A stretch of 64,000 nucleotides of DNA from Mediterranea massiliensis. Lineage in GTDB: Bacteria; Bacteroidota; Bacteroidia; Bacteroidales; Bacteroidaceae. The position numbers and the translations under genes were made by a program. Position 1 is the first letter of the stretch. The number at the start of each line of letters is the position of its first letter. The stretch is taken from NCBI GenBank assembly GCA_015060685.1, contig SUXZ01000002.1, positions 124,001-188,000 of the forward strand. Reading direction: 5' to 3'. The notes beneath the pieces are model-generated. The model did not search any database and was not told where the DNA came from. It was given only the letters and a program-made list of their open reading frames with translations. Below, one piece after another: positions 38,392 through 47,239 of the stretch.

Positions 38392-39026
38392 TGAAAAACA
38401 ATTATGTCATCAATATTGGTCGCCAACTTGGAAGTGGCGGACGCGAAGTAGGCGAGAAGTTAGCCAATCGCTTGGGTATCACCTTTTACGATAAGGAGTT
38501 ATTGAAACTGGCTTCGGAAGAGAGTGGCCTTTGTCCTGAATGTTTCGAGCGTGTGGACGAACGCCCTTCGAGTGGATTCATGGGTGGTTTGATAAGTATG
38601 CGCATACCGTTTATTAGCGAAGGCGCTATGCCGCTTGGTAGTTGTTTGGATAACGATTCGCTCTTCAAAGTGCAAAGCGATGTCATCCGTCAACTGGCCA
38701 ATGAAAAGTCGTGCTTGTTCGTTGGTCGTTGCGCCGACTATATCTTGCGCGATCATCCTCGTTGTTTGAACATATTCGTTTCGGCATCTATCGACGACCG
38801 CATAGCTCGCATTTGCAATAAGAATGGCGTTACCCCACAAGAAGCTCGCATCCTCATAGAGAAGGCCGACAAGCGTCGTGCCGAGTACTACAACTACTAT
38901 AGCAACAAGCGTTGGGGAAGAGCCGAAAGCTATCACCTTTGCATCAACTCGTCGCAACTGGGCATCGATGCAACCGTTGATTTTATCGAAGATTTTATCC
39001 GAAAAACGCTTCAAATAGCGCAATAA
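38391..39026 (+). CDS. Cytidylate-kinase-like family protein
   Basis: This 211-residue P-loop kinase belongs to the cytidylate-kinase-like family. Instead of the classical GxxGxGKS loop it has INIGRQLGSGGREVGEKLA, then YDKELL, FVGRCADYIL and a lid-like RADKRRAEYYNYY region. It is probably a nucleotide or small-metabolite kinase; the substrate is not known for most members. It is read from the MATE transcript. Confidence 0.82.
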   Translation: MKNNYVINIGRQLGSGGREVGEKLANRLGITFYDKELLKLASEESGLCPECFERVDERPSSGFMGGLISMRIPFISEGAMPLGSCLDNDSLFKVQSDVIRQLANEKSCLFVGRCADYILRDHPRCLNIFVSASIDDRIARICNKNGVTPQEARILIEKADKRRAEYYNYYSNKRWGRAESYHLCINSSQLGIDATVDFIEDFIRKTLQIAQ

Positions 39027-39092
39027 TCGTGCAATTGGTAAGTTCCGTTAGTGATTTTTTTATAAAAAATCGTTTCCTTAAAACTTATTCAT

Positions 39093-39100
39093 TATATTTG
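39093..39100 (+). promoter_or_regulatory. -7 element of the mutA-mutB operon
   Basis: TATATTTG fits TAnnTTTG; mutA starts 54 bp downstream. Confidence 0.6.
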
Positions 39101-39154
39101 CGCGTCATTTGCTTGACAAAATGTACGAACGTTTTTTACTAATTAAAATAAACT

Positions 39155-41017
39155 ATGGCAGAATGTAAAGAAAAACTCTTCTCAGACTTTGCTCCTACCT
39201 CTACCGAAACATGGATGGAGAAAGTAACAGCCGACCTCAAAGGCGCTGATTTTGAGAAGAAACTCGTTTGGAAAACAAACGAAGGTTTCAAGGTAAAACC
39301 CTTCTACCGTTTAGAAGACCTTGAAGGACTGAAGACAACGGATGCCCTACCAGGCGAATTCCCTTATCTTCGCGGTACCAAGAAAAACAACAATGAGTGG
39401 TTGGTTCGTCAGGAAATCAACGTTGAATGCCCCAAGGAAGCCAATGCTAAGGCGTTGGATATCCTGAACAAGGGTATCGACTCGCTCTCTTTCCATGTGA
39501 AGGCTAAGGAGTTGAGCGCCGAGTACATCGCTACATTGTTGGATGGTATCTGTGCAGAATGTGTTGAACTGAACTTCTCTACTTGTCAAGGACATGTAGT
39601 AGAGTTGGCCAACTTGTTGGTAGCCTACTTCCAAGGCAAGGGCTACGACATGAGCAAGTTGCAAGGTTCTATCAACTACGACTTCTACAACAAGATGCTT
39701 GCCAAGGGCAAGATGAAAGGTTGCATGGTAGAAACCGCCAAGGCACTTATCGAAGCAACTGCTGCTCTTCCCAAGTATCGCGTTATCAACGTAAACGCAT
39801 TGACATTGAACAATGCCGGCGCTTACATCTTCCAGGAATTGGGTTATGCATTGGCTTGGGGTAACGAATACCTCACTCAATTGACCGAAGCCGGTTTGGA
39901 TATTGATACAGTAGCCAAGAACATCAAGTTCAACTTCGGTATCAGCTCAAACTACTTCCTCGAAATCGCCAAGTTCCGTGCTGCCCGTATGTTGTGGGCA
40001 AACATCGTAGCTCAATATGCTCCTGCTTGCCAATGTGCGGCCAAGATGAAGGTTCACGCAGAAACATCTTCATTCAACCTCACCCTGTTCGATGCTCACG
40101 TAAACTTGCTTCGTACACAAACCGAAGCCATGAGTGCTGCATTGGCCGGTGTAGATTCAATGACCGTTACTCCGTTCGACAAGGCATACGCTACTCCCGA
40201 CGAATTCTCTGAACGTATGGCTCGCAACCAACAATTGTTGTTGAAGGAAGAGTCACACTTCGACAAGGTTATCGACCCTGCCGCAGGTTCATACTATATC
40301 GAAAACCTCACCGTTTCTATCGCCAAGCAAGCATGGGAACTCTTCCTCGCTATCGAAGAAGAGGGTGGTTTCGAAGCTGCCGTTAAGGCCGGTAAGGTAC
40401 AAGCAGCCGTAAACGAAAGCAATGCAAACCGCCATGCCGCCGTTGCCAAGCGTCGCGAAGTGTTGTTGGGTACCAACCAATTCCCCAACTTCACCGAAAA
40501 GGCCGGCGACAAGAAGCCTGCCGAATGTAAGTGCTGTTGCGGCGACAAGGAACATACTTGCGAAAAGGATTGCGCTACGTTGACATTCGACCGTGCCGCA
40601 AGCCAATTCGAAGCTTTGCGCTTGGAAACAGAAGCATCTGCCAAGCGTCCTAAGGCATTTATGCTTACTATCGGTAACTTGGCTATGCGTCAAGCTCGCG
40701 CTCAATTCTCATGCAACTTCCTGGCATGTGCCGGATATGAGGTAATCGACAACCTCGGCTTCCCAACCGTAGAAGAGGGTGTTGAGGCTGCTATGAAGGC
40801 CGGTGCCGACATCGTGGTACTTTGCTCAAGCGATGATGAATATGCCGAATATGCCGTACCTGCATTCAAGGCACTCGATGGCCGTGCCATGTTCATCGTA
40901 GCCGGTGCTCCTGCTTGCATGGAAGAACTTCAAGCCGCAGGTATCGAGAACTTCATCCACGTACGTTGCAACGTACTTGAAACATTGAAAGAGTATAATG
41001 CTAAATTGTTGAAGTAA
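39155..41017 (+). CDS. mutA: Methylmalonyl-CoA mutase small (beta) subunit
   Basis: This 620-residue partner of MutB forms a heterodimer. It keeps the barrel fold ([45 protein letters not shown]) and a C-terminal flavodoxin-like domain, but lacks the DxHxxG cobalamin motif, as expected for the non-catalytic subunit. Between the two domains is an unusual cysteine cluster: Cys458, 460, 461, 462, 469 and 473 with His467, in a charged stretch. Codon use is biased as in highly expressed genes. mutB starts 2 bp later. In Bacteroides this pathway makes propionate from succinate. Confidence 0.94.
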   Translation: MAECKEKLFSDFAPTSTETWMEKVTADLKGADFEKKLVWKTNEGFKVKPFYRLEDLEGLKTTDALPGEFPYLRGTKKNNNEWLVRQEINVECPKEANAKALDILNKGIDSLSFHVKAKELSAEYIATLLDGICAECVELNFSTCQGHVVELANLLVAYFQGKGYDMSKLQGSINYDFYNKMLAKGKMKGCMVETAKALIEATAALPKYRVINVNALTLNNAGAYIFQELGYALAWGNEYLTQLTEAGLDIDTVAKNIKFNFGISSNYFLEIAKFRAARMLWANIVAQYAPACQCAAKMKVHAETSSFNLTLFDAHVNLLRTQTEAMSAALAGVDSMTVTPFDKAYATPDEFSERMARNQQLLLKEESHFDKVIDPAAGSYYIENLTVSIAKQAWELFLAIEEEGGFEAAVKAGKVQAAVNESNANRHAAVAKRREVLLGTNQFPNFTEKAGDKKPAECKCCCGDKEHTCEKDCATLTFDRAASQFEALRLETEASAKRPKAFMLTIGNLAMRQARAQFSCNFLACAGYEVIDNLGFPTVEEGVEAAMKAGADIVVLCSSDDEYAEYAVPAFKALDGRAMFIVAGAPACMEELQAAGIENFIHVRCNVLETLKEYNAKLLK

Positions 41018-41019
41018 CC

Positions 41020-43164
41020 ATGAGAAAAGATTTTAGAAATTTAGATATCTATGCTGCTTTTCAACCTACCAATGGTAAAGAGTGGCAAAAGGCTAACGGC
41101 ATTCAAGCCGATTGGAAAACACCCGAGCAAATCGAGGTGAAGCCTGTTTATACCAAAGAAGACCTCGAAGGCATGGAACACCTCGACTATGCAGCCGGTA
41201 TTCCTCCCTATCTTCGTGGCCCCTATTCAGTGATGTACACCCTTCGTCCTTGGACAATCCGCCAATATGCCGGTTTCTCTACCGCCGAAGAATCAAACGC
41301 ATTCTATCGTCGTAACCTGGCATCAGGTCAGAAAGGTTTGTCTGTAGCATTCGACTTGGCTACTCACCGCGGCTACGACCCCGACCACGAACGTGTTGTG
41401 GGCGACGTAGGTAAGGCCGGTGTATCTATCTGCTCGTTGGAAAACATGAAGGTTTTGTTCGACGGTATTCCTTTGAACAAGATGTCTGTATCAATGACAA
41501 TGAACGGTGCCGTATTGCCCGTTATGGCTTTCTACATCAACGCCGGTTTGGAACAAGGTGCCAAGTTGGAAGAGATGGCCGGTACCATCCAAAACGATAT
41601 CCTGAAGGAATTCATGGTGCGTAATACCTATATCTACCCACCTGCATTCTCTATGAAGATTATCTCAGACATCTTTGAATATACATCACAAAAGATGCCT
41701 AAGTTCAACTCAATCTCAATCTCTGGCTACCACATGCAAGAAGCCGGTGCTACCGCAGATATCGAGTTGGCCTACACACTTGCCGACGGTCTTGAATACC
41801 TCCGTGCCGGTGTAGCAGCAGGTATCGACATCGACGCATTTGCACCTCGCTTGTCATTCTTCTGGGCTATCGGTACCAACCACTTCATGGAAATTGCCAA
41901 GATGCGTGCTGCCCGTATGTTGTGGGCTAAGATTGTGAAGCAATTCAATCCGAAGAATCCTAAGTCATTGGCTCTTCGTACTCACTCACAAACATCAGGT
42001 TGGTCGCTCACCGAGCAAGACCCGTTCAACAACGTAGGCCGTACCTGTATCGAAGCTATGGCGGCTGCACTTGGTCACACCCAATCATTGCACACCAATG
42101 CATTGGACGAGGCCATCGCATTGCCTACCGACTTCTCGGCACGTATTGCCCGTAACACTCAAATCTACATCCAGGAAGAGACTTACATCTGCAAGAACGT
42201 TGACCCATGGGGCGGTTCATACTATGTAGAATCATTGACCAACGAAATTGCTCACAAGGCATGGGAATTGTTGCAAGAGGTAGAAAAGCTTGGCGGTATG
42301 GCTAAGGCTATCGAAACAGGTATTCCTAAGATGCGTATCGAAGAGGCTGCTGCCCGCACACAAGCCCGCATCGACTGTGGTCAACAAACCATCGTGGGTG
42401 TTAACAAGTATCGCTTGGAAAAGGAAGCACCTATCGATATCCTCGAAATCGACAACACAGCTGTTCGCCAAGAGCAAATCGAAAACCTCCGTGTATTGAA
42501 GGAAGGTCGCGACGAAGCAGCCGTTGCCAAGGCACTCGATGCTATCACCAAGTGTGTAGAAACTAAGGAAGGCAACCTGTTGGAATTGGCCGTAGAAGCC
42601 GCACGTGTTCGTGCAACCCTCGGCGAAATCTCGTTCGCTTGCGAAAAGGTTGTTGGACGTTATAAAGCAGTAATCAGAACTATTTCAGGCGTGTATTCAT
42701 CAGAAAGTAAAAACGATAGCGACTTTGCTCGTGCTTGCGAATTGGCCGAGAAGTTTGCAAAGAAAGAAGGTCGTCAACCTCGTATCATGATTGCCAAGAT
42801 GGGCCAAGACGGTCACGACCGTGGTGCCAAGGTTGTAGCAACAGGTTATGCCGATTGCGGTTTCGACGTAGATATGGGACCATTGTTCCAAACTCCGGCC
42901 GAAGCTGCTCGCGAAGCCGTTGAAAACGACGTTCACGTAGTAGGTGTCTCTTCATTGGCCGCCGGTCACAAGACATTGATTCCTCAAATCATCGAAGAGT
43001 TGAAGAAGCTTGGCCGCGAAGACATCCTCATCACCGCCGGTGGTGTAATCCCTGCACAAGACTACGATTACCTTTACAAGGCTGGTGTTGCCGCTATCTT
43101 TGGCCCCGGTACTCCGGTTGCCAAGTCGGCTGCTACCGTACTCGAAATCTTGTTGGAAGAATAA
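41020..43164 (+). CDS. mutB: Methylmalonyl-CoA mutase large (alpha) subunit
   Basis: This 714-residue catalytic subunit interconverts succinyl-CoA and (R)-methylmalonyl-CoA with adenosylcobalamin. The substrate barrel (about 1-560) has [52 protein letters not shown] blocks and [16 protein letters not shown]. The C-terminal B12 domain (about 585-714) has the lower-ligand motif DGHDRGAKV and [10 protein letters not shown]. It is complete and normal in length. A strong terminator follows. Confidence 0.97.
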   Translation: MRKDFRNLDIYAAFQPTNGKEWQKANGIQADWKTPEQIEVKPVYTKEDLEGMEHLDYAAGIPPYLRGPYSVMYTLRPWTIRQYAGFSTAEESNAFYRRNLASGQKGLSVAFDLATHRGYDPDHERVVGDVGKAGVSICSLENMKVLFDGIPLNKMSVSMTMNGAVLPVMAFYINAGLEQGAKLEEMAGTIQNDILKEFMVRNTYIYPPAFSMKIISDIFEYTSQKMPKFNSISISGYHMQEAGATADIELAYTLADGLEYLRAGVAAGIDIDAFAPRLSFFWAIGTNHFMEIAKMRAARMLWAKIVKQFNPKNPKSLALRTHSQTSGWSLTEQDPFNNVGRTCIEAMAAALGHTQSLHTNALDEAIALPTDFSARIARNTQIYIQEETYICKNVDPWGGSYYVESLTNEIAHKAWELLQEVEKLGGMAKAIETGIPKMRIEEAAARTQARIDCGQQTIVGVNKYRLEKEAPIDILEIDNTAVRQEQIENLRVLKEGRDEAAVAKALDAITKCVETKEGNLLELAVEAARVRATLGEISFACEKVVGRYKAVIRTISGVYSSESKNDSDFARACELAEKFAKKEGRQPRIMIAKMGQDGHDRGAKVVATGYADCGFDVDMGPLFQTPAEAAREAVENDVHVVGVSSLAAGHKTLIPQIIEELKKLGREDILITAGGVIPAQDYDYLYKAGVAAIFGPGTPVAKSAATVLEILLEE

Positions 43165-43182
43165 TCCTTTCCTCTTTATAAT

Positions 43183-43216
43183 AAAAAAGGCTTGCAATTT
43201 GTTGCAAGCCTTTTTT
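43183..43216 (+). terminator. Terminator of mutA-mutB
   Basis: A 15-bp perfect stem (43183-43197 with 43202-43216) with a T6 tail and a matching A6 arm. Confidence 0.9.
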
Positions 43217-43229
43217 GTTCCATTTATTC

Positions 43230-43411
43230 TTTTTTCAAGGTAGCCCTACCTGATGTAATGTGTCTCTGTCGGCTGTTCCTGAGGTCTGCATGCCCTCTTC
43301 GTCCTGCGCTACTTCGCCGGGCGATGTGCCGTGAGCAATACTCCAATATTGCGACGGCACAACGGGCATGTTTGTCTTGAGTATAGGGGTGATAAATTGT
43401 GCTTGACTGAA
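43230..43411 (-). ncRNA. Candidate structured small RNA
   Basis: On the minus strand a TACATTTG -7 element (43412-43419) is followed by about 175 nt with much higher GC than its flanks and nested complementarity. TCAAG/CTTGA and CCCTA/TAGGG can close the ends. CATGCCC (43364-43370) pairs with GGGCATG (43288-43294). GTGCCGT (43354-43360) pairs with ACGGCAC (43327-43333) and encloses CAATA/TATTG. The RNA would end near a GGTAGGGCTACC hairpin (43239-43250). Size and a stem with large internal bulges would suit a 6S-type RNA, but this is inference. A 62-codon frame over the same bases is judged accidental. Confidence 0.5.
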
Positions 43412-43494
43412 CAAATGTAGCAATTATTTCGGGAAATGGGGTACATTCGCGCTAAATTTCGTAATTTCGCACCCGAATAAATCAGCTTTGAACT

Positions 43495-44043
43495 ATGGAC
43501 ATTACCTACTTGAATAGATTTGAGAGTAACTTGCAACAGGAGATGTTGCGCATGTGTACATCGCACCGCATGTTGGATGGCGTGCTGTTGGCTTCGGACG
43601 ATATCAACCAGCAATGGGATGTATTGGCACCCGAATACATGGTGGATGCCGTGGCACAGATAAAGGATTACCCAACCGTGTCGGTGGCTTGGGCGGGCTA
43701 TCTGGGCTTGGCCATTGCCTGCGGATGGGATAGCAACTGGGAGGCTTGCAAGGTTGCTCCTTATTCATCTTATTTCGGTCCGCAAGGTTTCGACGACATG
43801 GACGAGCAGATTATCCAATATCACGTAGGCTTGTCGCTCGATAGCGAAGAGGCGCATCAGCTTGAGGTGGCTATCCGTAGCTGTGCCCGCTTGGCGGTGA
43901 ACCTGATTTACCGCGAACAGATTGAACCGCAAAGCCCGATGGCTTTCCACGTGTTTGCGCGTGCTTGCAAGGTGATGTATCGCATGGGTGCCGCTATCCA
44001 ACTGAAGCGTTTGGGCTATAAGTTCGAAGAGATGCTACCGTAG
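43495..44043 (+). CDS. Uncharacterised Bacteroidales protein
   Basis: This 182-residue soluble protein has no signal peptide or membrane helix. The composition is mixed alpha-helical, with Trp- and Tyr-rich segments (VSVAWAGYLGLAIACGWDSNWEACK, APYSSYFGPQGFDDMDEQI) and a helical C-terminal half containing several Cys and Met residues. I cannot assign a domain. The gene converges on the methyltransferase gene and overlaps its end by 9 bp, so both termini are well fixed. Confidence 0.75.
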   Translation: MDITYLNRFESNLQQEMLRMCTSHRMLDGVLLASDDINQQWDVLAPEYMVDAVAQIKDYPTVSVAWAGYLGLAIACGWDSNWEACKVAPYSSYFGPQGFDDMDEQIIQYHVGLSLDSEEAHQLEVAIRSCARLAVNLIYREQIEPQSPMAFHVFARACKVMYRMGAAIQLKRLGYKFEEMLP

Positions 44044-44829
44044 CTCCCAAAAGGCGATGGCCGATGCGGCGGCCACGTTCAGGGAGTCCACCTCGTGGTG
44101 CATGGGTATGCGCACCACATAGTCGGCCTTTGCAATGGTTTCGTGCGCCAGTCCGTCGCCTTCTGTCCCCATCACGATGGCCAGCTTCGGCTCGGCTTTC
44201 AGTTGCGGGTTGTCTATCGAGACCGACTTGTCGGTCAGTGCCATCGCTACCGTCTTGAATCCGATTTCGTTCAGCGAACAGATGGGTTTGTCCAGCCATG
44301 TCCATGGCACAAGGAATACCGATCCCATCGAAACCCTGACGGCCCGTCTGTTCAACGGGTCGCACGAGGTAGGAGTGAGCAACACGCCGTCGATGCCCAA
44401 GGCCGCGGCAGAGCGGAAAATGGCTCCGATGTTGGTTGTATCTACTACGCCATCAATCACAACGATTCGTCTGGCGGCGTTGCATACCGTTTCTATGGGT
44501 AGTGGAGCAGGGCGTTTGAAGGCACACAAAACGCCTCTTGTCAGGGTGTAGCCCGTCAGTTGTGCCAATAGCTCACGCTTGCCGGTATAGATAGGCAAGT
44601 GGCCCATCTGCTCTACTATCCGTTTGGCATCTCCATGAATGTGCTTCTCCTCGCAAAGCAGGGCCGTGGGTTCGTATCCGGCTTTCAGTGCCACTTCAAT
44701 TACCTTGGGGCTTTCGGCAATGAAGATTCCCTTTTCCGGCTCAATGCGGTTGCGCAGTTGCGCTTCGGTCAGCGTACTGAAAACCTCCACTCCCGGATGG
44801 TTCATCGATGTGATTTCTATAATCGGCAT
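44035..44829 (-). CDS. SpoU/TrmH-family RNA 2'-O-methyltransferase
   Basis: This 264-residue SPOUT enzyme methylates a ribose in tRNA or rRNA. The N-terminal substrate-binding region (about 1-100) is followed by the knotted SAM-binding domain with motif 1 DGVVDTTNIGAIFRSAAALG, motif 2 LAIVMGTEGDGL and motif 3 IPMHHEVDSLNVAAASAIAFWE. The C-terminus is truncated close to motif 3, as is normal for the family. The target nucleotide cannot be read from the sequence. Confidence 0.9.
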   Translation of the reverse strand: MPIIEITSMNHPGVEVFSTLTEAQLRNRIEPEKGIFIAESPKVIEVALKAGYEPTALLCEEKHIHGDAKRIVEQMGHLPIYTGKRELLAQLTGYTLTRGVLCAFKRPAPLPIETVCNAARRIVVIDGVVDTTNIGAIFRSAAALGIDGVLLTPTSCDPLNRRAVRVSMGSVFLVPWTWLDKPICSLNEIGFKTVAMALTDKSVSIDNPQLKAEPKLAIVMGTEGDGLAHETIAKADYVVRIPMHHEVDSLNVAAASAIAFWELR

Positions 44830-44886
44830 GGTTGTTTTGTTTCTGCAAAAGTACGGATAATTGCCCGGTTCTACAACAGTAATCGG

Positions 44887-45972
44887 TTATTCGTTGAAAT
44901 CGATGCTCAGTTGTTCCCAAACGGCTTCGTGCTTCTCTTGCTCGTCGCGCGGATTGGATACCGACAATCCGATGAGGCGGATGGGATGATGCTCGAATTC
45001 AACCTCCTTCAGCAACTTCTTGGCCAAGGGTAGGATAGTGTCGAGGGTTGTCAGCTCGTGCGTGACGGTTTGGCTTCGGGTGATTTGGGTAAAGTCGCCA
45101 AACTTGATTTTCAACGTCAGCGTGTTGCCGTAAAACTCCTTGCCTTCCAATCGTCTGATTAGCTCGTTGGCAACGTGATACAACTCGATGATGACACTCG
45201 ATTTCCGGCTGATGTCTTTCTCCAATGTCTGCTCACAACCGATGGATTTACGAATGCGTTCGGCCTCTACCGGTCGTTCGTCAATGCCTCGGGCAAAGTC
45301 GTAGTAGATTTTACCCATCTTGCCGAACTCCTTGGTCAGCCCTCCCAACGAGTATTCGCGCAGGTGTGCCCCTTTGTAGATGCCCAGTTCGTGCATCCGC
45401 TTGGCCGTAACGGGGCCTACTCCCCAAAAGCTCTCGATGGGCAGGCGGGCAATGAACTCCAACGCTTGGTCGGGATGAATGGTGCATAGTCCGTCGGGCT
45501 TGCGGTAGTCGGAAGCAATCTTTGCCAGAAACTTGTTGTACGACACGCCCACCGAGGCCACCAAGTTCAGTTGCTTGCGAATCTTCTGCTTGATTTCCTT
45601 GCCGATGTCCACGGCCAAGGCAATGCCCGGCTTGTTTACGGTAACATCCAGGAAGGCTTCGTCCAGCGAGATGGGTTCGATGATGTCGGTATATTGGTGG
45701 AATATATCGTGAATCTGTGCCGACACCTCTTTATATACATTCATTCGTCCGGGCACGAAAATCAGTTCCGGACAGAGCTTTTTGGCCTTCAGCGACGACA
45801 TGGCCGAGCGCACACCAAACTTCCTGGCTTCGTAGCTGGCCGCCGACACCACACCCCGTTGTTCGGCATGACCTACGGCAATGGGCTTGCCCCGCAAGTC
45901 GGGATTGTCGCGTTGCTCAACCGATGCATAGAAAGCATCCATGTCGATATGTAATATCTTCCGTTGTTCCAT
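44887..45972 (-). CDS. dinB: DNA polymerase IV (Y-family)
   Basis: This 361-residue translesion polymerase has catalytic acidic residues in ILHIDMDAFYASVEQ and EPISLDEAFLDVT. Other blocks are VSAASYEARKFGVRSAM, the helix-hairpin-helix region (PIESFWGVGPVTAKRMHELGI) and the little-finger domain. It lacks an obvious beta-clamp motif of the QLxLF type at the very end, although the C-terminus WEQLSIDF is a plausible clamp-binding peptide. ATG at 45972 is preferred over an upstream start at 45984. Confidence 0.95.
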   Translation of the reverse strand: MEQRKILHIDMDAFYASVEQRDNPDLRGKPIAVGHAEQRGVVSAASYEARKFGVRSAMSSLKAKKLCPELIFVPGRMNVYKEVSAQIHDIFHQYTDIIEPISLDEAFLDVTVNKPGIALAVDIGKEIKQKIRKQLNLVASVGVSYNKFLAKIASDYRKPDGLCTIHPDQALEFIARLPIESFWGVGPVTAKRMHELGIYKGAHLREYSLGGLTKEFGKMGKIYYDFARGIDERPVEAERIRKSIGCEQTLEKDISRKSSVIIELYHVANELIRRLEGKEFYGNTLTLKIKFGDFTQITRSQTVTHELTTLDTILPLAKKLLKEVEFEHHPIRLIGLSVSNPRDEQEKHEAVWEQLSIDFNE

Positions 45973-46028
45973 TCTTAGCGGCAAAGATAACCTTTTTGAA
46001 AGAAAAAAGCATAATTTCGTGTTAAATG

Positions 46029-46060
46029 TTTGGTGGTTTCGTTTGTAAGCCTTACTTTTG
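46029..46060 (+). promoter_or_regulatory. Promoter of the his operon
   Basis: TTTG (46029-46032), 20 bp, TACTTTTG (46053-46060). The leader peptide start is 22 bp downstream. Confidence 0.8.
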
Positions 46061-46082
46061 TCGAAAATTTTAGAAGAAAGTT

Positions 46083-46139
46083 ATGCGAATCGTTGTTGCA
46101 CATCATCATCATCACCATCAACCTGACGAATCTCGGTAG
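46083..46139 (+). CDS. hisL: Histidine operon leader peptide
   Basis: An 18-codon frame encoding MRIVVAHHHHHHQPDESR, with six consecutive His codons (46101-46118), placed between a clear promoter and hisG. Stalling of a ribosome at these codons when charged tRNA-His is scarce is the classical attenuation signal known from enteric bacteria. An AGAAAG precedes the ATG. The stop codon (46137-46139) is part of the proposed antiterminator. Confidence 0.88.
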   Translation: MRIVVAHHHHHHQPDESR

Positions 46140-46220
46140 GCTAACGTGTTGTATGTGTGTGCATCATTGATATAATAGTAAGAGGCTTGCCGATGATTAG
46201 GGTAAGCCTTATTTGTTTGA
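46134..46220 (+). promoter_or_regulatory. Attenuator of the his operon
   Basis: Terminator: AGGCTTGCC (46183-46191) pairs with GGTAAGCCT (46201-46209, one G-T), followed by TATTTGTTTG. Antiterminator: CGGTAGGC (46134-46141), overlapping the leader stop codon, can pair with GCTTGCCG (46185-46192, two G-T pairs) and so destroy the terminator stem. A ribosome held at the His codons (46101-46118) would leave 46134-46141 free, favouring read-through. Confidence 0.75.
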
Positions 46221-46241
46221 AGTAGTCAAGTAGGAATGTAG

Positions 46242-46261
46242 GGACGTAGCGTGCTGCGTCC
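46242..46261. repeat. Short GC-rich palindrome upstream of hisG
   Basis: GGACGTAGC (46242-46250) pairs with GCTGCGTCC (46253-46261) with one G-T pair. It lies between the attenuator and hisG. It may be a REP-like dispersed element; followed by an AT-rich tract with three heptamer-like units (46271-46291). Confidence 0.6.
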
Positions 46262-46299
46262 GCATATAATAAATTGTAAATCGTAAATAAATTATAATT

Positions 46300-47151
46300 A
46301 TGCTTAGAATTGCAGTACAAGCCAAAGGACGTCTATACGAAGAAACCATGTCCTTTTTAGCAGAATCGGATATTAAGTTGAGTGCCACCAAGCGCACACT
46401 TTTGGTACAATCGTCTAATTTCCCCATCGAAGTGCTCTTCTTGCGCGACGACGACATCCCTCAAACCGTAGCCGCCGGCATTGCCGACATCGGTATTGTG
46501 GGCGAAAACGAGTATGCCGAAAAGAACGAAGATGCCGAAATCGTACGCCGATTGGGCTTCAGCCGTTGCCGTCTGTCGTTGGCCATGCCCAAGGACATCG
46601 AGTATCCCGGTTTGCAATGGTTCGAAGGCAAAACCATTGCCACTTCCTATCCCGGCATCCTTTCGCGCTTCCTGAAAGAGCAGGGCGTAAGTGCCAAGAT
46701 ACACGTCATTACCGGTTCGGTAGAGGTTTCTCCGGGTATCGGATTGTCCGATGCTATCTTCGACATCGTTAGTTCAGGCTCAACCTTGGTGAGCAACCGC
46801 CTGAAAGAGGTAGAGGTAGTGATGGAGTCGGAAGCATTGCTCATTGGCAACAAGAACATGTCTGCCGAGAAGAAGGAAATCCTGGACGAACTGCTTTTCC
46901 GCATGAATGCCGTGAAGATGGCCGAAGACAAGAAATATGTCTTGATGAATGCTCCCAAGGAGAAGTTGCAAGAGATTATCGATGTGCTTCCCGGTATGAA
47001 GAGCCCCACCGTGATGCCGTTGGCGCAAGAAGGATGGTGTTCGGTACATACCGTGCTCGACGACAAGAGTTTTTGGGAGATTATCGGCAAACTGAAAGCA
47101 TTGGGTGCCGAAGGCATCTTGGTATTGCCGATTGAGAAAATGATTCTTTAA
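46300..47151 (+). CDS. hisG: ATP phosphoribosyltransferase (long form)
   Basis: This 283-residue enzyme catalyses the first step of histidine synthesis, joining ATP and PRPP. The periplasmic-binding-like catalytic domains (about 1-210) show IAVQAKGRLYEETM and the PRPP loop region DIVSSGSTLVSNRL. The C-terminal ACT-like domain (about 210-283) that binds histidine for feedback inhibition is present (SPTVMPLAQEGWCSVHTVL), so it does not need HisZ. It is the first structural gene after the attenuator. Confidence 0.95.
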   Translation: MLRIAVQAKGRLYEETMSFLAESDIKLSATKRTLLVQSSNFPIEVLFLRDDDIPQTVAAGIADIGIVGENEYAEKNEDAEIVRRLGFSRCRLSLAMPKDIEYPGLQWFEGKTIATSYPGILSRFLKEQGVSAKIHVITGSVEVSPGIGLSDAIFDIVSSGSTLVSNRLKEVEVVMESEALLIGNKNMSAEKKEILDELLFRMNAVKMAEDKKYVLMNAPKEKLQEIIDVLPGMKSPTVMPLAQEGWCSVHTVLDDKSFWEIIGKLKALGAEGILVLPIEKMIL

Positions 47152-47231
47152 GAGTGCTGAGTGCTGAGTTCTGAGTGCTGAATTAACTCACAACTCATAA
47201 CTCACAACTCATAACTCACAACTCATAACTC
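47152..47231 (+). repeat. Two heptamer tracts between hisG and hisD
   Basis: Four GAGTGCT-type units (47152-47179; third unit GAGTTCT), then six units alternating AACTCAC and AACTCAT plus AACTC (47185-47231). The two blocks are partly complementary (GAGTGCTGAGTT against AACTCACAACTC), so the spacer can fold back. The tract starts right after the hisG stop and ends eight bases before the hisD ATG. Confidence 0.9.
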
Positions 47232-47239
47232 TTTTAAAT

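Noticed and set aside
43235..43423. 62-codon minus-strand coding frame
   Set aside because: It overlaps a segment dominated by nested base pairing with its own promoter box; no protein family signature is seen.
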